Below, one piece after another: positions 29,096-36,164 of a stretch of DNA of 64,000 nt. Position 1 is the first letter of the stretch; the number at the start of each line of letters is the position of its first letter. The position numbers and the translations under genes are program-made. The DNA lies in contig NZ_JABAEF010000008.1 in NCBI RefSeq assembly GCF_023701945.1, positions 1-64,000 on the forward strand. The letters are read 5' to 3'. Below the pieces are notes generated by a model. The model had not been told where the DNA came from, did no database searches, and saw only the letters and a program-made list of their open reading frames with translations. This DNA comes from Rhizobium sp. CG5 (GTDB lineage Bacteria; Pseudomonadota; Alphaproteobacteria; Rhizobiales; Rhizobiaceae).

Positions 29096-29449
29096 TCAGG
29101 TCGGCGATTTCGGAAAGGCGCGCTCGAGCCCGCCGGAGCGCGTCAGCCCGTCGCGGAAGGCCATATAGGCCGGGTGCTGGCTGGAGCGGGCGGCCTCCAT
29201 CAGGCGGATCTGCAGGCGGGCAGGGGCATGGTTGCCGAGCCATTCGCCGCAGCGTCCGAGTTTCAACGAATTGAGGAACCGCGACGCCGAGGCCGCGTCG
29301 AGATAGGCCGCCAGCCCTTCGAGCAGGCGCTCGTCCTGCAGCGGATTTTCCAGGATCAACGCCAGATAGGACTGGTCGGCCTCCTGCAGCCCGGCCAGCT
29401 TGTCGGCCACGGTCTGGGGGTCGGGAAAGGATGTCGATGGACTTGTCAT
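29096..29449 (-). CDS. Conserved hypothetical protein
   Basis: Product of 117 residues, predicted all-helical and soluble (LAGLQEADQSYLALILENP, SASRFLNSLKLGRCGEWLG). A strong GGGAGG site precedes the ATG at 29449. It converges with the NAGPA-type gene, four bases between the stops. I do not recognise a family function. Confidence 0.72.
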   Translation of the reverse strand: MTSPSTSFPDPQTVADKLAGLQEADQSYLALILENPLQDERLLEGLAAYLDAASASRFLNSLKLGRCGEWLGNHAPARLQIRLMEAARSSQHPAYMAFRDGLTRSGGLERAFPKSPT

Positions 29450-29716
29450 GGGGGGCCTCCCGTCGCGTTGCAGGCAAACTTCCGTTCTGTCATTAGAGCG
29501 GGACGGGGAAGGGTGTAAACGGTTTTTGCGGACTATCCCGTCCGATCGACGGGAATCGTGCCGATGGACACGGGCGCCGCACAGTGCGCTGCAGCAGCGC
29601 TATGGTTGACAGAGGGACGATCAATCCAGAGGTTTACGCCATGGGGTGGCGATTCGCGGGCTTCCCCGACCTAGAAAGGTGGTTGCCGGTGTGTCCGTCG
29701 CCGCCTGGAGCCAGAA

Positions 29717-30739
29717 ATGCCTGACCTGTCCATCTGCATGCCGAGCCATCGGAACCTCGAAAATTCCCGCCGCTCGATCGAAAGCGCGGTTGCCTATTGC
29801 GAGGCGCGCGATGCCATGCTGATCGTGTCGGACAATTCGGGCGATGCCGAGAAACAGGTCGTCCTGAAAGACCTGTCGCCGCGCCTGGTGCTGATCGATT
29901 CAGGCGAAGCCAGTGCGATCGAGAATATGGAACGGGCACTCGATGCGGTGCGGACCACCTTCGTGATGCCGATGGGCGACGACGACGAGATCCGCTTCGA
30001 TGCGAACCTGCCGGCCTTCGACCTGGCGTCGCTCGGCTATGACTATATCGGCGTCACGCCGGTCAGCGTGCCGTTCACGCCGCGGCACGGCGACATGCCG
30101 GCCAAGGGCTTTGGGCTGGAATCGAGCGACCCGGGCGAACGCATGGCCGCCTACATGGCCAAGGCGCAAGGCAATAACAGCGTTTATTACAGCATATACC
30201 GGCGCGATGTGTTCGTGTCGCTGACGCATGCCTTCACGCAACACCATCCGACCAAGGGCGGCTATTGCGACTGGGCGCTCAGCCAGGCGCTGGTTTCCTA
30301 CGGCAAGATGGCGCATGATCCCGGCACGACCTTCCGCTACAACATGGACAAATGGGATTCGGCCGAAAAGATCGGCGAGATGTACCAGGCGCTCTATACC
30401 GGCGTCGGCCTGCCGGCCGGTTCGGAAAAGTTCGAAAACCTGTTGATGTATCTCGACGTGTTCATCCTGGCGACGCGTCCCGGCACCCCCCTGCCGCAGG
30501 ACCAGCGCCAGGCGCTGGGACTGTCGATCAACAGCCGGTTGCTCGGCCCTTTCATCAAAAAGGTCGCCGCCAATCCGAACAGTTTCGACGGGACGATCCG
30601 TCATCTCGCGACCATGGTGATCGAGGAACGGGACAGTTTTGGCCGGTTCCAGATCGCACTGATGATGGCCGACAGTGTGCAGCCCGGTCTGAAAGACCGC
30701 TATGTCGACTTTCTGAAAGCAGTGATGTCGCCGGCCTGA
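29717..30739 (+). CDS. GT2-like glycosyltransferase family protein
   Basis: Product of 340 residues. The start LSICMPSHRNLENSRRSIES and the Asp cluster FVMPMGDDDEIRF near residue 88 fit a GT-A fold nucleotide-sugar transferase. No membrane segment is seen. A GGAG site precedes the ATG at 29717. It stands alone between unrelated genes; the sugar and acceptor are unknown. Confidence 0.72.
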   Translation: MPDLSICMPSHRNLENSRRSIESAVAYCEARDAMLIVSDNSGDAEKQVVLKDLSPRLVLIDSGEASAIENMERALDAVRTTFVMPMGDDDEIRFDANLPAFDLASLGYDYIGVTPVSVPFTPRHGDMPAKGFGLESSDPGERMAAYMAKAQGNNSVYYSIYRRDVFVSLTHAFTQHHPTKGGYCDWALSQALVSYGKMAHDPGTTFRYNMDKWDSAEKIGEMYQALYTGVGLPAGSEKFENLLMYLDVFILATRPGTPLPQDQRQALGLSINSRLLGPFIKKVAANPNSFDGTIRHLATMVIEERDSFGRFQIALMMADSVQPGLKDRYVDFLKAVMSPA

Positions 30740-30756
30740 TCAGGCCGGCGGTTTTT
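30729..30756 (+). terminator. Rho-independent terminator after the glycosyltransferase gene
   Basis: Perfect palindrome at 30729-30750 (CGCCGGCCTGA then TCAGGCCGGCG), overlapping the stop codon, followed by GTTTTT. Confidence 0.7.
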
Positions 30757-30767
30757 CCCAGTCGCGA

Positions 30768-31787
30768 TCAGCCGCGGCGGCGCGGACGCTTCTCGCGGTT
30801 CGATTCGGCCGGAGCATCGCTGGCCGCCTTGTTGCGCAGCGGTCCGATGCGGTCGACGATCGTCTCGATGGTCGGGCGCGGTCCGGGCGTATAATCGTCG
30901 AGGGCGGCGCGCATGGCGGCGAGATGGCCACAGGACGTGCCGCAGCAGCCACCGATGATCTTTGCGCCGGCATCGCGGGCCAGCCGCGCATAATCGGCCA
31001 TCAGCGGCGGCGTGCCGGAATAATGGATCTCGGCGCCGCGGAATTCCGGAATGCCGCAATTGCCCTTGACGATGACGGTCGCCGTCGGATCGGCAGAGGT
31101 CATGTCGAGCAGGCTGGAGAGAATGTCGGAGGCGCCGACGCCGCAATTGGCGCCCACCGCCAGCGGTCCGCTACCGATATCCTTGGCAACCGCATGGATA
31201 TCCTTCGGATCGAGGCCCATCATGGTCTTGCCGGCCGTGTCGAAGGAGCCGGTATAGACATAGGGCAGGCCGACCTTGGTGGCGGCTTCGGCGGCGGCGC
31301 GGATTTCGTCGACGGCCGACATGGTCTCGATCCAGGCGACATCGACGCCGCCGGCTTTCAGACCCTCCATCTGCTCGACAAAGGCCGAGACGGCATCCTC
31401 ATAGGACATGGCACCCAGCGGGATCAGCAATTCGCCGGTCGGGCCGACAGAGCCGCCGACAATGACCTTGCGCGGCGCCTTGTCGGCCACCGAACGGGCG
31501 ATCTCGGCGGCCTTGCGGTTCATCTCGAAGACCCGGTCAGCGGCATTGTGCAGCTTCAGGCGATGGCGGGTGCCGCCGAAGGAATTGGTCAGGATGATAT
31601 CGGCGCCGGCATCGACGAAATCCTGATGCAGCTTGACGATGCGGTCCGGATGGTTCTCGTTCCACATTTCCGGAGCCTCGCCGGCCTCCAGTCCCATGGC
31701 AAACAGATTGGTGCCGGTGGCGCCATCGGCGAGCAGAACACCTTTCTCAGCCAGGAGTGTCGAAAGCGGATTGGAAGCGACGGGCAT
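30768..31787 (-). CDS. bmt: Betaine--homocysteine / homocysteine S-methyltransferase
   Basis: Product of 339 residues with the zinc-dependent homocysteine methyltransferase barrel: LLADGATGTNLFAMG, ILTNSFGGTRHRL, GSVGPTGELL, VGANCGVGASD and GGCCGTSCGHL, the last two holding the zinc cysteines. It forms methionine from homocysteine with a methyl donor such as glycine betaine. It is downstream of the betaine-type transporter but has its own promoter region with a strong palindrome. The C-terminus ends in a basic REKRPRRRG. The ATG at 31787 has AAAGGAT upstream. Confidence 0.88.
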   Translation of the reverse strand: MPVASNPLSTLLAEKGVLLADGATGTNLFAMGLEAGEAPEMWNENHPDRIVKLHQDFVDAGADIILTNSFGGTRHRLKLHNAADRVFEMNRKAAEIARSVADKAPRKVIVGGSVGPTGELLIPLGAMSYEDAVSAFVEQMEGLKAGGVDVAWIETMSAVDEIRAAAEAATKVGLPYVYTGSFDTAGKTMMGLDPKDIHAVAKDIGSGPLAVGANCGVGASDILSSLLDMTSADPTATVIVKGNCGIPEFRGAEIHYSGTPPLMADYARLARDAGAKIIGGCCGTSCGHLAAMRAALDDYTPGPRPTIETIVDRIGPLRNKAASDAPAESNREKRPRRRG

Positions 31788-31819
31788 GGCGATATCCTTT
31801 GAAGACCGTGTCCCCAATG

Positions 31820-31839
31820 ATATAAAGACTTCTTTATAT
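31820..31839. promoter_or_regulatory. Palindromic operator upstream of bmt
   Basis: ATATAAAGA-CT-TCTTTATAT, nine-base perfect arms, 33 bases upstream of the bmt start. AT-rich palindromes of this form are typical of ArsR-family repressors; the SAH-responsive regulator SahR is a candidate. Confidence 0.6.
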
Positions 31840-31869
31840 GTCTGCAATGCGGTCCACCGAGAAATCGAA

Positions 31870-31896
31870 CAGGGCGCACCGATCCGGTGCGCCCTG
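31870..31896 (-). terminator. Hairpin terminator after the transporter ATPase gene
   Basis: CAGGGCGCACCG and CGGTGCGCCCTG, 12-base perfect arms around ATC, located 18 bases beyond the ATPase stop on the minus strand. The T-tract is weak (TTCGATTTC). Confidence 0.6.
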
Positions 31897-31913
31897 GCGA
31901 TTGCAAGCGGCTG

Positions 31914-32966
31914 CTATTCGGCGGCCATCGGCGCGTCGAGATGGCTGGTCGGCGTCACCATGGCGGAAATGATGGCGGAAAGATCGACCGAGCCGATCGG
32001 GACGCCCTTGTCGTCAACGACATGGGCCAGCGACTGGCCGGCATCCGTCATCGTCTTGGCGGCCGATTCCAGGACGGTCTCGGCGGGCAGGGGAAGGCCG
32101 CTCGGCGCCGCGGTCAACGGCTGCATGATGGTCTTCACCTGGACGACCCGGCCGCGGTTCACTTCCTTGACGAAGGCCGAGATATAGTCGTCGGCCGGCG
32201 TCAGGACGATTTCCTGGCCGGTGCCCTGCTGCACGACTTTGCCGTCGCGCAGGATGGCGATCTTGTCGCCGAGCCGCAGGGCTTCGTCGAGATCGTGGGT
32301 GATGAAGACGACGGTCTTCTTCAACTCCTTCTGCAGATCCAGAAGCACCGACTGCATGTCGACCCGGATCAGCGGATCGAGCGCCGAATAGGCTTCGTCC
32401 ATCAGCAGGATGTCGGCATCGTTGGTGAGCGCCCGGGCCAGGCCGACGCGCTGCTGCATGCCGCCCGAGAGCTGGTTGGGATAGTGGTTTTCGAAGCCGG
32501 ACAGGCCGACGCGCTCGATCCAGTATTGGCCCTTCTTCAAGCTCTCGTCGCGGCTGATGCCCTGGATGTCGAGGCCGTAGACGGTGTTCTCGATCACGGT
32601 GCGATGGGGCAGCAGCGCGAATTTCTGGAACACCATGGCGGTCTTGTGCCGACGGAATTCGCGCAACTCGCCCTGGTCCATCTTGCAGACATCGACGCCG
32701 TCATAGAGCACTTCGCCGGCGGTCGGCTCGATCAGCCGGTTGATATGGCGGATCAGAGTGGATTTGCCCGATCCCGACAGGCCCATGACGACGGTGATGC
32801 CGCCGGCCGGCATGGAGATGGAAATATCCTTCAAACCGAGGACGTGGCCGTGCTTCTCGTTCAGTTCCGCTTTCGACAGTCCCTTCTTGACCGCCTCGAT
32901 ATAGCTTTGGCCGGACGGGCCGAAGATCTTGTAGAGTTCGCGGATTTCAATGCCGTGACTAGCCAT
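31914..32966 (-). CDS. Glycine betaine/quaternary amine ABC transporter ATP-binding protein (ProV-like)
   Basis: Product of 350 residues. The N-terminal leader with GLSKAELNEKHGHVLGLKDIS is typical of ProV/OpuAA. Then come Walker [11 protein letters not shown], the signature LSGGMQQRVGLARAL, Walker B ILLMDEAYSALDP, and a degenerate CBS-like end from about residue 270. It energises import of glycine betaine, choline or proline betaine. GGAGGT precedes the ATG at 32966. The start overlaps the permease stop by eight bases. Confidence 0.93.
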   Translation of the reverse strand: MASHGIEIRELYKIFGPSGQSYIEAVKKGLSKAELNEKHGHVLGLKDISISMPAGGITVVMGLSGSGKSTLIRHINRLIEPTAGEVLYDGVDVCKMDQGELREFRRHKTAMVFQKFALLPHRTVIENTVYGLDIQGISRDESLKKGQYWIERVGLSGFENHYPNQLSGGMQQRVGLARALTNDADILLMDEAYSALDPLIRVDMQSVLLDLQKELKKTVVFITHDLDEALRLGDKIAILRDGKVVQQGTGQEIVLTPADDYISAFVKEVNRGRVVQVKTIMQPLTAAPSGLPLPAETVLESAAKTMTDAGQSLAHVVDDKGVPIGSVDLSAIISAMVTPTSHLDAPMAAE

Positions 32967-33873
32967 GGACGACCTCCGAATGCTTCTGAAGCCGCTTGCC
33001 ATAGGCCTGGCTGGTGCGGTCGAAGATGATGGCGATGGCGACCAGGGCAAAGCCGTTCAGGAAGCCTATGGTGAAATACTGGTTGGTGATGGCCTGCAGC
33101 ACGTTCTTGCCGAGACCGCCGACGCCGATCATCGAGGCCACGACCACCATGGCGAGCGACATCATGATGGTCTGGTTGATGCCGGCCATGATGGTCGGCA
33201 GGGCGAGCGGGATCTGTACGTTCATCAGTTTCTGCTGGTTAGAAGACCCGAAGGCGTCGGCCGCTTCGAGAACTTCCTTGTCGACCAGCCGGATGCCGAG
33301 ATTGGTCAGCCTAATCATCGGCGGCACGGCATAGATCACCACGGCGATCAGGCCCGGAACCTTGCCGATGCCGAAGATCATCACGACGGGGATCAGGTAG
33401 ACGAAGCTCGGCATGGTCTGCATGACGTCGAGGACCGGGTTGACGACGGCCTGGACCCGGTCGGAGCGCGCCATGACGATGCCGATCGGAATGCCGATCA
33501 CGATCGAGATCAGCGTACAGACCGTGACGATGGCCAGCGTGATCATGGTGTCTTCCCAAAGGCCGACGAGGCCGATGAGCAGCATGGAGAGCGTCGTGCC
33601 GATGGCGATCCTTGGGTTGCGGCTCGTCAGGTAGACGACGGCGACAAGGGCTGCCAGAAAGACGATCCACGGCGCATCGACGAAGAGGTCCTGCAGCCAG
33701 TTCAGAAACCATTGCAGCGGCTGCAACAGGTTGTCCAGAAAATCGCCATAGGCGCGCACGAAGGCCTTGAAATTGGTGTCGACGGTTACCTTGAACACGC
33801 GCATGTAACTGTCGTCGATCTTGGGGAAATCGCAGAGGATTTCCGGAATGTAATTGCAGATGCCAGAAGCCAT
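32959..33873 (-). CDS. Glycine betaine/quaternary amine ABC transporter permease (ProW-like)
   Basis: Product of 304 residues with about six or seven membrane helices and the BPD_transp_1 loop near GSSNQQKLMNVQIPLALPTIM. LDVMQTMPSFVYLIPVVMIF is the usual ProW/OpuAB landmark. AAGGGGAAC precedes the ATG at 33873. It lies between the binding-protein and ATPase genes, with a hairpin in the gap to the former. Confidence 0.93.
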   Translation of the reverse strand: MASGICNYIPEILCDFPKIDDSYMRVFKVTVDTNFKAFVRAYGDFLDNLLQPLQWFLNWLQDLFVDAPWIVFLAALVAVVYLTSRNPRIAIGTTLSMLLIGLVGLWEDTMITLAIVTVCTLISIVIGIPIGIVMARSDRVQAVVNPVLDVMQTMPSFVYLIPVVMIFGIGKVPGLIAVVIYAVPPMIRLTNLGIRLVDKEVLEAADAFGSSNQQKLMNVQIPLALPTIMAGINQTIMMSLAMVVVASMIGVGGLGKNVLQAITNQYFTIGFLNGFALVAIAIIFDRTSQAYGKRLQKHSEVVHG

Positions 33874-34080
33874 CGTTGTTCCCCTTTTTGACCCGTTCCT
33901 TCGGCTGCCGGGTCCGTATGGCTGTCCAGACCTTCTTGTGCCGCCTTGCAGTGCCGCCTTTGAAAAAAGCAACGCCTGCACAGCCCCTTTAGGGGATTTG
34001 TCCGTGGGTATGATTTTCTGTCTGCGACCTCGATGGGACGCGACTGCACTCGCTTAGCCCTTGCCCCAGCAAGGATAGAG

Positions 34081-34108
34081 GGAAGACGGGCCGTCGGGCC
34101 CGTCTTCC
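34081..34108. terminator. Strong hairpin between binding-protein and permease genes
   Basis: GGAAGACGGGCC and GGCCCGTCTTCC, perfect 12-base arms with a GTCG loop, 15 bases after the binding-protein stop. No T-tract follows on the minus strand. It probably protects the upstream mRNA or weakens read-through so that binding protein exceeds permease. Confidence 0.6.
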
Positions 34109-34123
34109 GATGCCTGGCAACGA

Positions 34124-35122
34124 TCAGAGATCGGCCTTGACCTTTTCTGCGACATCCGGAGCCACCCAGGTGGTCCACAGGTCAGGATAGGTTTCGAGGA
34201 AATGCTTGGCGGCATCCTCGTTGGTGCCCTGGTTTTCATCCATCCAGGCGAGAACCTTGCCGACCGTCTGGTTGTCCCATTTGCGGACTTTCACGTAATC
34301 CATGGCGACGCCGGCCTTTTCGGCGAAATTCTTGGTCACCACCGAGTAGACGTCGGAGACCGGGTAGGAGTTGACCTTGGGATCGGGGCAATCGGCAACG
34401 GCTGTGCAGGAATCCCAGTTGGCCTTGTCGTGCTCGACGCCGAAGCTCAGCTTGACCATCTCGTATTTGCCGAGAATGGCGGTCGGCGCCCAATAGTAGC
34501 CGATCCAGCCGGTCTTCTTTTCAAAGGCATTGGCAATCGAGCCATCGAGGCCGGCTGCCGAGCCGGTGTCGATCAGTTCGAAGCCCTTGTCCTTGGCGCC
34601 GAGCGCCTTGTAGAGGTTGGCGGTGGAGATCTGGCAGTTCCAGCCCGACGGGCAATTGTGCACGGCAGCCTTGGACGGATCTTCCGGCGCCGGGAAGAGT
34701 TCGGGATGGGTCAGGGCATCCTGGACCGTCTTGATATCAGGATGGGCATCGGCGAGGAATTTCGGGATCCACCAGCCTTCGACGCCGCCGTCGCTCAAGA
34801 GCGGGGCAAGCTGGATGAGACGGCCTTCGCCGATGGCCGCGTCAAGCGGGACACGCACCGAGTTGACCCACAATTCCGGAGCCAGATCCGGCTCTCCCTT
34901 TTCGTTCATAGAGGCAAAGGTCGGCATGGTGTCGCCGGTGACCATGGTCACCTTGCAACCATAGCCGCTTTCCAGGATGATCTTGTCGACATAGGCCGCG
35001 ACGCCGGCCGAGGCCCAGTTCATTTCAGCGATGGAGACGTCGCCACAGTCGGCGGCCTGCACGGAGCCCGCCAGCGCGAAAACGCCGGTTGCGAAGAGGG
35101 TGGAAGCGAGGAGCTTCTTCAT
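34124..35122 (-). CDS. Glycine betaine/quaternary amine ABC transporter substrate-binding protein
   Basis: Product of 332 residues. A signal peptide of about 23 residues (MKKLLASTLFATGVFALAG ending SVQAA) directs it to the periplasm. The OpuAC-type domain shows tryptophans that could build the cation cage (EMNWASAG, ELWVNSV, EGWWIPKF, IGYYWAPTAI). Exact ligand among betaines and choline cannot be read. GGGAGGT precedes the ATG at 35122. It is the first gene of the transporter operon. Confidence 0.93.
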   Translation of the reverse strand: MKKLLASTLFATGVFALAGSVQAADCGDVSIAEMNWASAGVAAYVDKIILESGYGCKVTMVTGDTMPTFASMNEKGEPDLAPELWVNSVRVPLDAAIGEGRLIQLAPLLSDGGVEGWWIPKFLADAHPDIKTVQDALTHPELFPAPEDPSKAAVHNCPSGWNCQISTANLYKALGAKDKGFELIDTGSAAGLDGSIANAFEKKTGWIGYYWAPTAILGKYEMVKLSFGVEHDKANWDSCTAVADCPDPKVNSYPVSDVYSVVTKNFAEKAGVAMDYVKVRKWDNQTVGKVLAWMDENQGTNEDAAKHFLETYPDLWTTWVAPDVAEKVKADL

Positions 35123-35298
35123 GATGATAAGACCTCCCAGTCTTAATCTGCAGCATACAAAGGACGGGATATGCCTGGCACTGCTCTTCCGGGCATTCCA
35201 ATGGCGAGGGTCGAAAGTCCGATCCGCCGCCGATCCAAGGTCGGCAAACGGGAAATACGGGCCGGCTGAAATCCGTCTCTTTGAGCGCTGCGTAACCC

Positions 35299-35547
35299 TG
35301 TCGCAGCCCTGTCGCGTTTTGTGCCAGCATTCGCAGCCTAAGGGTTCCGGAGAAGAAATCAACCGCCTCCTGGCCAAGTCGAACTCCGGCGACCGGGTGC
35401 AAGCCTTTGTAACGTCTCGACTTCAAGCATCATTCCGGGCAAATGACCGTGTCGTGGGCTATTGAGTGCCTGTTAATGTCGCAGCACGAGCGGGCGGAAC
35501 GAAAGGCGTTGAAATGTCACGCCCGAGTTGAGACTCTTGGTGTCGCG
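35299..35547. promoter_or_regulatory. TGTCGC boxes upstream of the transporter operon
   Basis: Copies at 35299 and 35310 (11 bases apart), 35477 and 35541, all on the plus strand. This 650-base stretch (35123-35775) otherwise holds only the candidate terminator at 35551-35579. Confidence 0.35.
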
Positions 35548-35550
35548 AAC

Positions 35551-35579
35551 ACGCCAATTGCGGGCGTTGAAATTTTTTT
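35551..35579 (+). terminator. Possible terminator of an unannotated rightward transcript
   Basis: ACGCC (35551-35555) and GGCGT (35563-35567) form a short stem, followed within five bases by seven T residues. No gene ends here, so a small RNA is possible. The stem is weak. Confidence 0.25.
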
Positions 35580-35775
35580 GTCAAAAGACCGATTATTTTT
35601 GCATTTTTCCGCAGCAGGGGCGGGATGGCATGCAGATCCGGGGGCTGGAGACCCGAAAAGGCCCGGCAGGCCAGGGCCCGTTCTCGTCACGCACAGGCCT
35701 TAAGCCAGCGTGGTGCGGCGCCCCGGCATCTGAAACGCCGGGCGCCATGACATGCCTGCGAGGGCGACGGAAGGC

Positions 35776-35919
35776 TCAGCCAGCGCTCCAGGTGCGGATG
35801 AAGCGGGTATTGGCGAGGCGCGGGAAGAGCTGCTCGGTGCGGCTTTCGCGGACATTTTTCGGGGTCTTGGAATCCCAGGCGATCTGCAGGCTATTGTTCT
35901 GGCTGAAAATATAGAGCAT
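35776..35919 (-). CDS. Small hypothetical protein
   Basis: Reading frame of 47 residues, MLYIFSQNNSLQIAWDSKTP then NVRESRTEQLFPRLANTRF, with AAGGAAA before the ATG at 35919. The end (RTWSAG) vaguely recalls a segment of FAD-dependent amine oxidoreductases, so it could be a remnant, but the good ribosome site and clean start favour a real small protein. Function unknown. Confidence 0.4.
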   Translation of the reverse strand: MLYIFSQNNSLQIAWDSKTPKNVRESRTEQLFPRLANTRFIRTWSAG

Positions 35920-36023
35920 TGGGTGTTTCCTTGGTGCCGGCTCTTTGACGCGCCGATCGGTTGATTTCGACGTGGTGATAGTCCTGTTTTCGCCCTTTCG
36001 CCATGGCGGAAGTCGTCATCGGA

Positions 36024-36046
36024 TGTCGCAATTTGACAATGCGACA
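36024..36046. promoter_or_regulatory. TGTCGCA-N9-TGCGACA inverted repeat upstream of cobQ
   Basis: Perfect seven-base arms at 36024-36030 and 36040-36046; another TGTCGCA follows at 36073-36079. The left arm also fits TGTCGC-N8-AA. No cobalamin riboswitch was seen here. Confidence 0.45.
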
Positions 36047-36164
36047 AAGCGCCCGGCGGAACGGTCCGGCGATGTCGCAAAAACGCCGCGCCGAAGACTT
36101 GAAACACGGCAAAAACACGGCAAAACAGTGGTTTTGCTGAGAGCGCCTTGAAGGAGATCGCGAC

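Noticed and set aside
31914..35122. ChoXWV choline transporter
   Set aside because: The ATPase N-terminus fits ProV/OpuAA better than ChoV as I know it; the broader quaternary-amine label was used and no cho symbols were given.
35776..35919. Pseudogene of an FAD-dependent amine oxidoreductase
   Set aside because: The resemblance is limited to a few residues; a small intact gene explains the start signals better.
35920..36164. Cobalamin riboswitch before cobQ
   Set aside because: No B12-box-like sequence is visible; the gap instead holds TGTCGC repeats.
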